DNA of 64,000 bases from Chitinilyticum litopenaei DSM 21440 (GCF_000428145.1 NZ_ATZJ01000021.1:1-64000); one strand, 5' to 3'; counted from the first letter of the stretch, positions 33,633-42,078 are shown. A program made the numbers and translations. Notes: a model not told the origin generated them from the sequence alone.

Positions 33633-33992
33633 ATGCGCGGTGCTTTCTTTCCTGTCCTGCTGATCGTCGTTGGGGCGGGGTGGTTGCTCAATGAACTGAA
33701 CATCATGCCCGAGGTGAGCTGGATCGTGATCTTCGGTCTGGCCATTTCCGGCATTGCCGTACTGGCGATCGACGGCGTGAACAAGTCCAGCATCGTGCTT
33801 GGACCCATGCTGATGGCTGGCGCCTTGCTGACCTTCCTGCGCCAGTATTACGGGCTGGGCTTCAACCTGCAGTTCCCGGCCCTGCTGATGCTGCTGGGAC
33901 TCTTGCTGCTGCTGCGCCGCAGCGACGCAATACCGCCAGCGCGCGCGCATTTCCACCGCAAGGCACGCCAGGAGCCGGCCGGCGATGTCTGA
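33633..33992 (+). CDS. Small membrane protein (LiaI/DUF5668-like)
   Basis: The product is about 119 residues with four hydrophobic stretches (FFPVLLIVVGAGWLLNEL, WIVIFGLAISGIAVLAI, LGPMLMAGALLTFL, LLMLLGLLLLL) and a basic tail, like DUF5668/LiaI-type membrane sensors. ATG 33633 has an AGGAG site 8 bases upstream and is preferred to 33603. It overlaps the scpA start by 8 bases. Confidence 0.75.
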   Translation: MRGAFFPVLLIVVGAGWLLNELNIMPEVSWIVIFGLAISGIAVLAIDGVNKSSIVLGPMLMAGALLTFLRQYYGLGFNLQFPALLMLLGLLLLLRRSDAIPPARAHFHRKARQEPAGDV

Positions 33993-34857
33993 GCTGGCGG
34001 CGCCCGCCGAAGTGCAGGCGAGCGCACAGGCCGCGCCGCTTGCCCATGTGTTTGGCGAGCCGGTGCTGGCCTTGCCCGCCGATCTCTACATCCCGCCCGA
34101 TGCGCTGCGCGTGCTGCTGGAGAGTTTCGAGGGGCCGCTTGATCTCTTGCTGTACCTGATCCGCAAGCAGAATGTTGACATCCTCGACATCCCGATGGCT
34201 GCCGTCACCGCGCAATACATGCAGTACGTCGAGGCGATGCAGTCCGAACGCCTGGAGCTCGCCGCCGAATACCTGCTGATGGCGGCGCTGCTGATCGAAA
34301 TCAAGTCGCGCATGCTGCTGCCGAAAACGCCAGTCAGCACCGAGCAGGAGGGCGATGACCCGCGCGCCGAGCTGGTGCGCCGCCTGCTGGAATACGAGCA
34401 GATGAAGCTGGCCGCATTGGAGCTGGACCGCATCCCGCAAGCCGGCCGCGATTTCCTCTGGGCCTTTGCCCTTTTCGAACGCGAGCGCGAGCTGGTCGAG
34501 CTGCTGCCGGAAGTGAAGCCTGCCGACCTGAAGGCCGCCTGGCTGACCATCCTCACGCGCGCGAAAAACCGCCGCCACCACACCATCGAAACCTCGGAAC
34601 TCTCGGTGCGCGAGCAGATGAGCCATATCCTGCGCGTGCTCGACGACGGCCGCCACCACGATTTCGTGACGCTGTTCGACCACGCCTGCGGCGTGCCCAT
34701 GCTGGTGGTCACCTTCTCGGCCCTGCTGGAGCTGGTGAAGGAAAAGCTGATCCGCGTCAGCCAGGCCGGCTTTGACGCCGAGGCGGGCCGCAGCGAGCTG
34801 GCCGCAGAGAATCCGCCATATGCCGGCTACGCGCCAATCTATGCGAGCCGGGTTTGA
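33985..34857 (+). CDS. scpA: Segregation and condensation protein A
   Basis: ScpA is the kleisin that bridges SMC heads in the bacterial condensin. The product is about 290 residues. The N-terminal SMC-neck-binding part contains LESFEGPLDLLLYLIRKQNV and DILDIPMAAVTAQY. The C-terminal winged helix (near 205-280) contains VREQMSHILRVL and LLELVKEKLIRVSQ. It is translationally coupled to the upstream membrane gene and close to scpB. Confidence 0.95.
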   Translation: MSELAAPAEVQASAQAAPLAHVFGEPVLALPADLYIPPDALRVLLESFEGPLDLLLYLIRKQNVDILDIPMAAVTAQYMQYVEAMQSERLELAAEYLLMAALLIEIKSRMLLPKTPVSTEQEGDDPRAELVRRLLEYEQMKLAALELDRIPQAGRDFLWAFALFERERELVELLPEVKPADLKAAWLTILTRAKNRRHHTIETSELSVREQMSHILRVLDDGRHHDFVTLFDHACGVPMLVVTFSALLELVKEKLIRVSQAGFDAEAGRSELAAENPPYAGYAPIYASRV

Positions 34858-34913
34858 TAACGCTGCGGAGCACAGGCTCGCAAAATGCCCGGAATTTTCT
34901 TATACATGGCAAT

Positions 34914-34960
34914 CTATTGGATTGAAGCCATTTATGAATAAAGGCTGTGTGGCAATACCC
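34914..34960. repeat. GGGTAT-tipped palindrome between scpA and scpB
   Basis: On the minus strand it reads GGGTATTGCCACACAGCC, then TTTATTCATAAATGGCT and ends CCAATAG. It is one of the cleaner copies, with ATAAA/TTTAT pairing near the centre. Confidence 0.8.
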
Positions 34961-35017
34961 CTGTGATGAAATGTTTTTTCATGTTCCGTACCGCTTAGGC
35001 AAAAAAGGTTTGCGCGC

Positions 35018-35611
35018 ATGTCCGACATCGACCGTCGTCATCTGAAAAACGTCCTCGAAGCCGCGCTGCTGGTGAACCAGGAGCCGCTGTCGGTCGCACA
35101 GCTGAAGCAATTGTTTGGCGTGCCGCCCGAAGGCGCCGAGCTGGTTGCCGTGCTCGAAGAGCTGCAGCGCGACTGGGACGGACGCGGCATCGAGCTGGTG
35201 CGGCTGGCCAATGGCTGGCGCTTTCGCGCGCGGCTGGACATGCAGCCCTATCTTGAGCGCCTCAAGCCGGAAAAGCCGCCGCGCTATTCGCGCGCGGTGA
35301 TGGAAACGCTGGCCATCATTGCCTACAAGCAGCCGGTGACGCGTGGCGAGATCGAGGAAATTCGCGGCGTGACGGTGTCGAGCGCCATCATCCAGACGCT
35401 GAAGGAGCGCGGCTGGATCGACGTCGTCGGCCACAAGGAAGTGCCGGGCAGGCCGGAACTGCTGGCCACCACGAAGGATTTCCTGGCGGATCTGGGGCTG
35501 GCCAGCCTGCGCGAGTTGCCGCCGCTGGCCGAGCTGGGCAATCTGGTTGTCCCCGTCAGCGCCGATGCCGCCGATACCGCCCGTGAGGCGGACAGCGGGG
35601 AAGGCTTGTAA
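35018..35611 (+). CDS. scpB: Segregation and condensation protein B
   Basis: ScpB is the winged-helix dimer that binds ScpA in the SMC complex. The product is about 197 residues with the two winged helices typical of the family: KNVLEAALLVNQEPLSVAQL at the N-terminus and IIAYKQPVTRGEIEEIRGV with LKERGWIDVVGHKEVPGRP in the second. It follows scpA after 160 bp, a gap widened by the palindrome. Confidence 0.95.
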   Translation: MSDIDRRHLKNVLEAALLVNQEPLSVAQLKQLFGVPPEGAELVAVLEELQRDWDGRGIELVRLANGWRFRARLDMQPYLERLKPEKPPRYSRAVMETLAIIAYKQPVTRGEIEEIRGVTVSSAIIQTLKERGWIDVVGHKEVPGRPELLATTKDFLADLGLASLRELPPLAELGNLVVPVSADAADTAREADSGEGL

Positions 35612-35634
35612 CGCCCCTCATTCCCCAAAAACCT

Positions 35635-35698
35635 CAACGCAGAGGCGCAGAGGCGCAGAGAAAATCGCAGCCGTTGCTGCTTTCTCTACGCCTCTGCA
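35635..35698. repeat. CGCAGAG-type inverted repeat, copy 3
   Basis: CAACGCAGAGGCGCAGAGGC and AGAGAAAA face TTTCTCTACGCCTCTGCA across about 15 bases, between converging scpB and the EAL gene; it could double as a terminator. Confidence 0.8.
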
Positions 35699-35726
35699 CT
35701 GTATGTGCTGGCGAGAGCGGGGTGAC

Positions 35727-36530
35727 TTATGGCCGGGCCAGCGGCAGCGCTTCGATTTCCGGGCGGGCGAAGAGGTAGCCCTGAATCAGCCTGACGCCCA
35801 TGCTGGACAACGTCGCCAGCTCGCCCTGTGTTTCCACGCCTTCGGCGATCACGGTGATGTCCAGCCGTTCGCAGGTCAGCAGCACGCCAGCCAGAATGGC
35901 CTGCCGGCTGGGGCTTTGGTCGATGCCGCGGGTGAGTTCCATGTCGATCTTCAGCACATCGGGCTGGAAGGTCGCCAGCAGATTCAAGCCCGAATAGCCG
36001 GCGCCAAAATCGTCGATGGCGGTAATGAAGCCATGTCGGCGATAGGCTTCGAATATGCCGATCAGGTGCTGGCTGTCGCGCACCTGTTCGCCCTCGGTGA
36101 CTTCAAACATCAGCCGGTCGGTCGGAAAGCGGTGGCGTTCCGCCGCTTCCAGCGTGGCGCGGATGCAGGTTTCCGGCCGATAGACGGCATTGGGCAGGAA
36201 GTTGATCGACAAGCGGCAGTCGGGCAGCTGTGGCAGGCCCAGGCCTGCCGCCAGCTCGATGGCCTTGACGCGGCAGGCCTGGTCAAAGCGGTAGCGGTTG
36301 CCATCGTTGACCTTGGCAAGCACTTCACCCGCTGGTTCGCCATTGGCGCCGCGGATCAGTGCCTCGTAGGCGTAGGGCCGGCCGGTATCGAGATTCATGA
36401 TGGGCTGGAACGCCATCGTGAATTCAAAGCCCAGTGCGGTGAGATTGCGGCAGTTGTCGCAGCCGAGGGCGTGAAAGGGTTGCTCGAAGCGGGTCTGTGC
36501 GTCCAGGCGGAGCAGGGTGCGTGGGTTCAT
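35727..36530 (-). CDS. EAL-domain cyclic-di-GMP phosphodiesterase
   Basis: The product is about 267 residues, one EAL domain without sensor or membrane part. Catalytic and metal residues are present: YEALIRG (EAL near 56-58), SINFLPN, FEVTEGE, TAIDDFGAGYSG and AEGVET. It should be an active cytoplasmic c-di-GMP phosphodiesterase. It starts with a Cys-containing N-terminus (GCDNC) that may bind metal or respond to redox. It is monocistronic. Confidence 0.88.
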   Translation of the reverse strand: MNPRTLLRLDAQTRFEQPFHALGCDNCRNLTALGFEFTMAFQPIMNLDTGRPYAYEALIRGANGEPAGEVLAKVNDGNRYRFDQACRVKAIELAAGLGLPQLPDCRLSINFLPNAVYRPETCIRATLEAAERHRFPTDRLMFEVTEGEQVRDSQHLIGIFEAYRRHGFITAIDDFGAGYSGLNLLATFQPDVLKIDMELTRGIDQSPSRQAILAGVLLTCERLDITVIAEGVETQGELATLSSMGVRLIQGYLFARPEIEALPLARP

Positions 36531-36597
36531 GACGGGCGCCCGGTATGGATGACAACCCTACATCATAGCTTGCCAGCAGCGTCACGCCAGCGACAGC

Positions 36598-37842
36598 CTA
36601 GTAAACGCCATTGCGCAGCAACAGCGGCACAAACAGCGCGATGCCGAACACCATCGCCGCATCGGTGGCCGATTGCAGCAGCCGGTGCTTGCGGCACAGC
36701 AGGGCGGTCGCAATGGCTAGCGGAAACAGGCCGCCCAGATAGCGCGGGCCGGAAATCAGCCAGGTGGGCGAGTAACTGATCAGCAGGTAGACCAGCGCAT
36801 AGGCCAGATAGGGCAGCGGCATCACCCGCATGCCGGCGGCCAGCACGATGACCGCCGCAAAGAACATCAGCAGCGTCGGCAGCCAGGTACCCAGGCCCAG
36901 ATTCTGCTCGCCGGTGAGCAGGCGCTCGGCGGCTCCGGCCAGATTGTTGGGCAACCAGCCGAAGCTTTGCTGCCAGTTGAGCTGCTGGTATTCGACAAAG
37001 CGCAAGGGGTCGCCGCTGACGGCATAGTTGAGACCGAGGTAGAGCAGGATGCCGGTGGGCACCAGCAGCACGGCCGCCAGCGCATGACGCGGCCGCTGCA
37101 GCGTGCCGGCGCGCCAGTGCAGGGCGATGTCCACGCCGATGGGCACCAGCAGCAGCAGCCCCTGGTTGCGCGTCAGCGCCGCGCACAAGCCGACCAGTCC
37201 GGCCGCCAGCCATTGCTGTCCGCGCAGGAACCAGAAACAGCTGATGGTCAGCAACAGAAACAGGCTTTCCGTGTACACCATGCCGTAGAAGAAGGAGAAC
37301 GGAAAAAACGCCAGCAGCACGCAGCTGTGCCAGGCGGTGTGCGTGTCATTGGTTTCGCGCAGCACCAGGCGGTAAAGCATGGCGCAGGCGCCGGCAAAGG
37401 CCGCCAGCGAGAGCAGCGTACCGGCCTGCACGGCGTTGAGGCCGGTGAACTTGAGCAGCGCGATCAGCGCCGGATAGAGCGGATAGAAAACCAGGCGGAA
37501 GCGCTCGTCCCCACTGTTCACATAGCCATTGTCGGCAATGCCCAGATAGTGCCAGGCATCCCAGCGCACCCAGATTTCGCGGAAGCTCTCGAAAAAGCCG
37601 ATGTACTGGCCCTTTTGCAGCATGAAGCACAACCAGCCATACAGCCACACGCTGCCGCGCGCCAGCAGCGCCATGCCCACCACGGCGAGCAGGGCGGTGA
37701 AGAGTGTTTGCCGTGTACTGCTCGCTGCCACCGTGGGAAAGCTGGCGGCGCCATTCTGGCGTTCCTGCCAGGCGAGATTGAATTTGAGCAGGCAGGCGAT
37801 GACGAGCCAGCTGAAGCAAAAGAAAGTGACAAAACCGAGCAT
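36598..37842 (-). CDS. PIG-V-like membrane mannosyltransferase
   Basis: The product is about 414 residues with ten or more membrane spans. The PIG-V (Mannosyl_trans2) signature is WDAWHYLGIADNGY near residue 93, with FYPLYPALI and ALTRNQGLLLLVPIG. In eukaryotes PIG-V adds mannose to GPI anchors; bacterial homologues use polyprenyl-phosphate sugars for unknown acceptors. No sugar cluster surrounds it, so the acceptor cannot be inferred. Confidence 0.8.
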   Translation of the reverse strand: MLGFVTFFCFSWLVIACLLKFNLAWQERQNGAASFPTVAASSTRQTLFTALLAVVGMALLARGSVWLYGWLCFMLQKGQYIGFFESFREIWVRWDAWHYLGIADNGYVNSGDERFRLVFYPLYPALIALLKFTGLNAVQAGTLLSLAAFAGACAMLYRLVLRETNDTHTAWHSCVLLAFFPFSFFYGMVYTESLFLLLTISCFWFLRGQQWLAAGLVGLCAALTRNQGLLLLVPIGVDIALHWRAGTLQRPRHALAAVLLVPTGILLYLGLNYAVSGDPLRFVEYQQLNWQQSFGWLPNNLAGAAERLLTGEQNLGLGTWLPTLLMFFAAVIVLAAGMRVMPLPYLAYALVYLLISYSPTWLISGPRYLGGLFPLAIATALLCRKHRLLQSATDAAMVFGIALFVPLLLRNGVY

Positions 37843-37985
37843 GCTGCACCCTGTGCCGCCGGAGGAGTCCGGCCGTCGTGTTGATTCAAGCGAACGAAAG
37901 CATGCCGGGAATCGGTGTCACCTGCGAAGTCTTTCCTTTGCGTGGTGTGACAGTTTTTACACAGGTTTGTATATGATTATTTGCT

Positions 37986-38033
37986 TGTATATTTCTGCAG
38001 CCTTTGTAATAACTTGGTCACAGAGATATACCC
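37986..38033. repeat. GGGTAT-tipped palindrome, intergenic copy
   Basis: On the minus strand it begins GGGTATATCTCTGTGACC and ends GGCTGCAGAAATATACA; arms are imperfect but the tips and the GGCTGCAG block match the family. Confidence 0.6.
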
Positions 38034-38153
38034 GCAAGAGTTTGTTCGCAGGGAAACGTTGTTCAAGCCAGCGTCAGGACTACCCCTTGCCATGAAATCA
38101 GGCTAAATGTGCTCGTGTCACGCTGATGCTGGCTCCTTCCCCCTGCAAGGGCC

Positions 38154-38251
38154 ACTGTCGCGAAAACAAGCCGACGCAGGCGAAAAAGCGCAGCGCCTTG
38201 CGGCGCTGGCGCTTATCCGAGCGAAGAGGATGTGCTTGTTTTCGCGACAGT
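38154..38251. repeat. 98-bp inverted repeat with inner hairpin
   Basis: An 18-base perfect inverted repeat, ACTGTCGCGAAAACAAGC / GCTTGTTTTCGCGACAGT, encloses 62 bases that contain a second stem AGCGCC-TTGC-GGCGCT. The element could fold as a branched RNA or DNA cruciform, or be a tiny non-autonomous mobile element. It does not resemble the other repeat families here. It lies 52 bp beyond the lysA stop on the downstream side. Confidence 0.75.
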
Positions 38252-38302
38252 TGTCAGGGTTACCGCGCTGATTGACGCTTGCTGCTCAGGGGTTGCGGCT
38301 TG

Positions 38303-39538
38303 TCAGATGCCTTCCAGCGCCAGCAGCTCGGCGACGGTCTGGCGGCGGCGGATCAGCCTGATTTCGGCGCCGTCTACCAGCACTTCCGGGATCAGCGGGC
38401 GGGTATTGTAATTCGACGACATTGATGCGCCGTAAGCGCCGGCGTCGTGGAACACCATCCAGTCGCCGATCTCCGCTGCCGGCAGCTCGCGCGGGATCAC
38501 CGTGCCGCCTTCTTCCTGGGTGAAGACGTCGCCCGATTCGCACAGCGGGCCGGCGACCACGGTGGGGCGCACCTCTGTGTTGCGTACTTCGCCTGCCGGC
38601 GTCAGTACGCTGATTTCATGGTGGCTGCCGTACATCGCCGGGCGCATCAGGTCGTTGAAACCGGCGTCGCACAGCACGAAGTGATTGCTGCCGGCGTCTT
38701 TTTTCGCGCGCACTTCAGAAATCAGCTTGGCGGATTCGGCAACGAGGAAGCGGCCCGGCTCGATTTCCAGCGTGACCGGATGGCCCAGATGCGCTTCGAC
38801 TTCCTTGCGTGCCTTGTCCCACAGCGAGAAATAGTGCGCGGTATCGATGCGCTCGCCGCCGATCCTGTAGGGAATCGACAGGCCGCCGCCGGCGGAGATG
38901 GCCTGCAGGTCGCGGCCGCTGGCCTTCACCTGGGCGACCATGGCGTCGCAGACTTCGGACAAGTGGCTGTAATCGACGCCCGAGCCGATATGCATGTGCA
39001 GCCCCACCAGATTCAGGCCGTACTGGTCGATCAGCGCGTAGGCTTCAGCCAGCTGCGCGTGCCAGATGCCGTGCTTGCTGGTTTCGCCGCCGGTATTGGT
39101 TTTCTGGCTGTGGCCGTGGCCGAAACCCGGGTTGATGCGCAGCCATACCGGATGGCCGGGGCTTGCTTGTCCGAGCTGCTCCAGCATCTGCGGGCTGCCG
39201 GCGTTCACCGGCACTTTCAGCTCGACCACGCGCGCCAGGGTGGCGCGATCCAGCAGGTCGGCGGTGAAAACAATATCGCTATGCACGCCGCCAACCGTAA
39301 AGCCCGCCGCCAGCGCACGCTCGATTTCGCCCAGCGAAACGGAATCCACCTTCACGCCCTGTGCGCGCATCAAACGCAGGATGTGGGTGTTCGAGCAGGC
39401 TTTCTGCGCGAAGCGGATGACGTCGAACTGGCGCAGCTGGCTGATGCGCTCGCGGATGATGGCCGCGTCGTAAATCCAGCACGGCGTGCCGTGGGCTTGG
39501 GCGATGGAAACGAGTTGCGGGCCGTTGACGGGTTTCAT
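38303..39538 (-). CDS. lysA: Diaminopimelate decarboxylase
   Basis: LysA is the last step of lysine synthesis, a PLP-dependent decarboxylase of the alanine-racemase fold. The product is about 411 residues. The PLP lysine is in FAQKACSNTHILR (near 44), the GGG loop is SAGGGLSIPY, and the catalytic Cys is in GPLCESGDVF, with EPGRFLVAES between. It is divergent from an ArgP-type regulator across a 97-bp gap, which points to lysine-responsive control. Confidence 0.93.
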   Translation of the reverse strand: MKPVNGPQLVSIAQAHGTPCWIYDAAIIRERISQLRQFDVIRFAQKACSNTHILRLMRAQGVKVDSVSLGEIERALAAGFTVGGVHSDIVFTADLLDRATLARVVELKVPVNAGSPQMLEQLGQASPGHPVWLRINPGFGHGHSQKTNTGGETSKHGIWHAQLAEAYALIDQYGLNLVGLHMHIGSGVDYSHLSEVCDAMVAQVKASGRDLQAISAGGGLSIPYRIGGERIDTAHYFSLWDKARKEVEAHLGHPVTLEIEPGRFLVAESAKLISEVRAKKDAGSNHFVLCDAGFNDLMRPAMYGSHHEISVLTPAGEVRNTEVRPTVVAGPLCESGDVFTQEEGGTVIPRELPAAEIGDWMVFHDAGAYGASMSSNYNTRPLIPEVLVDGAEIRLIRRRQTVAELLALEGI

Positions 39539-39562
39539 GGCGGAATCTCTGCGTTGACTTTG

Positions 39563-39581
39563 GGTTGGCAGCTATTCAACC
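39563..39581. promoter_or_regulatory. Candidate LysR-type operator
   Basis: GGTTGGCAGCTATTCAACC is an interrupted dyad (GGTTG / CAACC) in the lysA-LysR divergent region, a typical place for the regulator's site. It is assigned by position only. Confidence 0.4.
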
Positions 39582-39635
39582 AGAGCGCCCGGCCGTGGTA
39601 AAACGATGCTTTCTTATCGGGATGCAGGCCGCCTA

Positions 39636-40520
39636 ATGCTCGACTACAAACTGCTGGAAGCGCTCGATGCCGTGGTGACGGCGGGCAGTTTCGAGGGCGC
39701 GGCGCGGCGCCTGCATCTGACGCAATCCGCCATCTCGCAGCGCATCCGCCAGCTCGAAGAGCGCAGCGGCACCGTGCTGCTGGTGCGCGATACGCCGGTG
39801 CGCGCGACCGGGGCCGGGCAGAAGCTGCTCGCGCATGTGCGCCAGGTGCGGCTGCTTGAAGCCGAGCTGCAGCAGGACGTGGATGGCGTGTTGGACGACT
39901 GGCTGACGCTGCGCATCGGCGTGAACGCCGACAGCCTCGCACTGGGGCTGATCGCCGCGCTGGCGCCGGTGCTGCAAGCCGGGCGCATCCTGCTCGATTG
40001 CGTGGTGGCGGATGAGGCGCAAACGCTCGATCAGTTGCGTCTCGGCGAGGTTTCCGGATGTATAGGTACGCAGCCAAATGAAATCGCTGGCTGTGGCGTG
40101 ATACCCCTTGGCAGTGTCGAGTATGTGCTGGTGGCGACACCGGAATTCGTCGTGGCCTTTCTGCCCAGCGAACTGAACGCCGCCGCACTGGCCGATGCGC
40201 CGGCGGCGGTGTTCGGCCAGCAGGACAGCATCCACCGGCGCTGGCTGCGCGAGCGGCACGGTCTGCAGCACGGTGATTATCCCTGTCATGTGATCCCCGA
40301 TTCGACCGCGCTGTTCGGCGCGGTGCGCGCCGGGCTGGCTTATGGACTTGTTCCGCTGCCGCAGGCGGCGCCGGCGCTGGCGGCCGACATCCTGCAGCGG
40401 CTGCCCGCGCCGGAAATCACCGTGCCGCTGTACTGGCATCACTGGCGCCGGCAAACCGTCGCCGAGCGCGCGCTGGCCGATGCGGTGCGGGCCTTTGTGC
40501 AGGAATTGCAGGACGCATGA
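39636..40520 (+). CDS. LysR-family regulator, ArgP/LysG-like
   Basis: The product is about 294 residues: an N-terminal winged helix (LEALDAVVTAGSFEGAARRL, LTQSAISQRIRQLEE) and a LysR substrate domain. The HTH matches ArgP/LysG, lysine- and arginine-responsive regulators. Divergence from lysA supports lysine sensing. A GGGTAT palindrome (40059-40107) lies inside the ligand-binding domain, encoding GCIGTQPNEIAGCGVIP. Compared from memory with E. coli ArgP, the length there is unchanged, so the palindrome seems to replace rather than add residues. Confidence 0.85.
   Translation: MLDYKLLEALDAVVTAGSFEGAARRLHLTQSAISQRIRQLEERSGTVLLVRDTPVRATGAGQKLLAHVRQVRLLEAELQQDVDGVLDDWLTLRIGVNADSLALGLIAALAPVLQAGRILLDCVVADEAQTLDQLRLGEVSGCIGTQPNEIAGCGVIPLGSVEYVLVATPEFVVAFLPSELNAAALADAPAAVFGQQDSIHRRWLRERHGLQHGDYPCHVIPDSTALFGAVRAGLAYGLVPLPQAAPALAADILQRLPAPEITVPLYWHHWRRQTVAERALADAVRAFVQELQDA
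40059..40107. repeat. GGGTAT-tipped palindrome inside the LysR gene
   Basis: On the minus strand it begins GGGTATCACGCCACAGCC and ends TTTGGCTGCGTACCTATACA. It is in frame in the coding sequence. Confidence 0.7.
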
Positions 40521-40603
40521 GACGCCATGCGCAGCCCGTGCCGCTCGCCGGTAAGGTGAAAACTGCCGGCGATGCGGCGTCTTCCGCCTCATATAATGCC
40601 CCT

Positions 40604-41410
40604 ATGCCGCATACCGTCCTTTCTGCCAGTTCCGCTTCGCAGCGCCTGGTCGTCGCCTCCTACAACATCCACAAGGGCCTGTCGCCGCTCAACCGGCGGC
40701 TGGTGCTGCACGATGTGCGCGAGGCACTGGCACACCTGTCGCCTGATGTGGTTTTCTTGCAGGAAGTGCAGGGCGAGCATCACCGGCATGCGCGGCGCTT
40801 TTCGCACTGGCCGGCGCTGCCCCAGCACGAATTCCTCGCCGGCGAGGTCTGGACCTCGACCTACGGGCGCAATGCCAGCTATCAGCTGGGCCATCACGGC
40901 AATGCACTGCTGTCGCGCTTTCCGATACGCCGCTGGCACAACCATGACCTGACGCTGCATCGCTTCGAGCAGCGCGGGCTGCTGCATTGCGTGGTTGATG
41001 TCGCCGGCTGGGAGAAGCCGCTGCATGCGCTGTGCGTGCACCTGAACCTGCGCGCGCGCGACCGCCGTCGCCAGCTCGACATGGTGATCGACTGCGTGCA
41101 CCAGGAAGTGCCGCAGCATTCGCCGCTGGTGCTGGCAGGCGATTTCAACGACTGGCAGCACGAGGCATCGACCATTCTGCAGCGCGAGCTGGGCCTGCAC
41201 GAGGCCTTCGAGACATTGCACGGCCGGCCGGCGAAGAGTTTCCCGGCCAGATTGCCGCTCTTGAATCTCGACCGCATCTACACGCGCGGTTTCGCCATCG
41301 AGACGGCCGAGGTGCTGCTGGGTCAGCCCTGGCGCAGCATGTCCGACCACGCGCCGCTGCTGGCGGTGCTTGATTGCCGGCATGCCCGGCATGGCGGCGC
41401 CCATGCCTGA
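40604..41410 (+). CDS. Endonuclease/exonuclease/phosphatase-family protein
   Basis: A member of the EEP metal-dependent hydrolase superfamily. The product is about 268 residues from ATG 40604. Motifs are VASYNIHKGL, FLQEVQGE, HGNALLSRFP, HLNLRARDR, LAGDFNDW and MSDHAPLLAVL, all in order. An ATG at 40517 overlaps the LysR stop (ATGA) and would add 29 unconserved residues. TATAAT ends 6 bases before 40604, so a leaderless transcript starting at the ATG is possible. The substrate is unknown; in related genomes such proteins neighbour cardiolipin synthase. Confidence 0.85.
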   Translation: MPHTVLSASSASQRLVVASYNIHKGLSPLNRRLVLHDVREALAHLSPDVVFLQEVQGEHHRHARRFSHWPALPQHEFLAGEVWTSTYGRNASYQLGHHGNALLSRFPIRRWHNHDLTLHRFEQRGLLHCVVDVAGWEKPLHALCVHLNLRARDRRRQLDMVIDCVHQEVPQHSPLVLAGDFNDWQHEASTILQRELGLHEAFETLHGRPAKSFPARLPLLNLDRIYTRGFAIETAEVLLGQPWRSMSDHAPLLAVLDCRHARHGGAHA

Positions 41411-41789
41411 TCTGCGCGCGCTGTGGCGCATCTACCTGCAGCCGTGGCGGCTAGGCAGCTTTCTGGCCGGTCTGGCGCTGCTGATCGCCGGCGGGAAGTG
41501 GTATCAGCTCAATGACTGGGATGATGGCGTCTCCCTGCTGATGGCTGGCCTTACCTATCTGCTGATGCCTTACTTTGACTGGTGCCTCGCTGCGCGCGAA
41601 CGCTGGCTGGCGGCCTTCATGGTCGGCAATTTCTGCGTCGATACCAGCTACGCGCTGTACTGGGCAGTGCTCGCGCCGGATCGCGAGGTGACGGTGCGGG
41701 TGGCCAATTACAGCGCGTCGTGGTGCCTGTTCATCGCCTGCTGGCTGGTGTGGTTCCACTTCCCGCGCCGGCTGGCCAGAGCGCGCTGA
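41403..41789 (+). CDS. Small membrane protein of unknown function
   Basis: The product is about 128 residues with four hydrophobic spans (LGSFLAGLALLIAGG, GVSLLMAGLTYLLMPYF, YALYWAVLAP, WCLFIACWLVWFHF). It overlaps the end of the EEP gene by 8 bases, so the two are co-translated. I do not recognise the family. Confidence 0.65.
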   Translation: MPDLRALWRIYLQPWRLGSFLAGLALLIAGGKWYQLNDWDDGVSLLMAGLTYLLMPYFDWCLAARERWLAAFMVGNFCVDTSYALYWAVLAPDREVTVRVANYSASWCLFIACWLVWFHFPRRLARAR

Positions 41790-41797
41790 CGGGCAAC

Positions 41798-41908
41798 TAT
41801 TGATCCGGCCCTCTGATGTTTTCAGTCGTAGCGAGCTTGCTCGCGATTGGCAACGCTTCGCGAGCAAGCTCGCTCCGGAAGTTCAAACTTCTGAGGGCCG
41901 GATTAATA
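41798..41908. repeat. Composite palindromic element containing a REP pair, copy 1
   Basis: Outer arms TATTGATCCGGCCCTC and GAGGGCCGGATTAATA (15 of 16 bases complementary) enclose a REP pair (GCGAGCTTGCTCGC ... GCGAGCAAGCTCGC). A close relative lies at 47292-47410. This is a larger palindromic unit than the bare REP pairs near 10.5 and 31-32 kb. Confidence 0.8.
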
Positions 41909-41970
41909 GGCACGGAAAAAAGCGCCGCAGGCGCTGAAACCCCGAAACTGATAATTAGGAACATCGTTGC

Positions 41971-42019
41971 GGGTATTGCCCTACAGGTAAATTCTAGCAA
42001 CGGCTGCAGACCAATACCC
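41971..42019. repeat. GGGTAT-tipped palindrome, intergenic copy
   Basis: It starts GGGTATTGCCCTACAGGT and ends GGCTGCAGACCAATACCC; the outer 10 bases pair well (GGGTATTG with CAATACCC). Confidence 0.85.
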
Positions 42020-42022
42020 ATT

Positions 42023-42059
42023 AAAACAACAACGCCGGCAAAGCCGGCGTTGTTGTTTT
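42023..42059. terminator. Bidirectional intrinsic terminator
   Basis: AAAACAACAACGCCGGC / GCCGGCGTTGTTGTTTT form a perfect 17-bp stem with an AAA loop and A/T tracts both ways, serving the rightward EEP unit and the leftward 5'-nucleotidase gene. Confidence 0.93.
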
Positions 42060-42078
42060 AAGGGAACGGGAAAGGCGC

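Larger units (their letters stand above)
37843..38302. other. Gene-free interval upstream of the PIG-V gene
   Basis: About 460 bases lie between the PIG-V start and the lysA stop. They hold an A+T-rich part (37940-38040) with a GGGTAT palindrome, and a 98-bp inverted repeat (38154-38251). No gene is visible. Confidence 0.6.
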
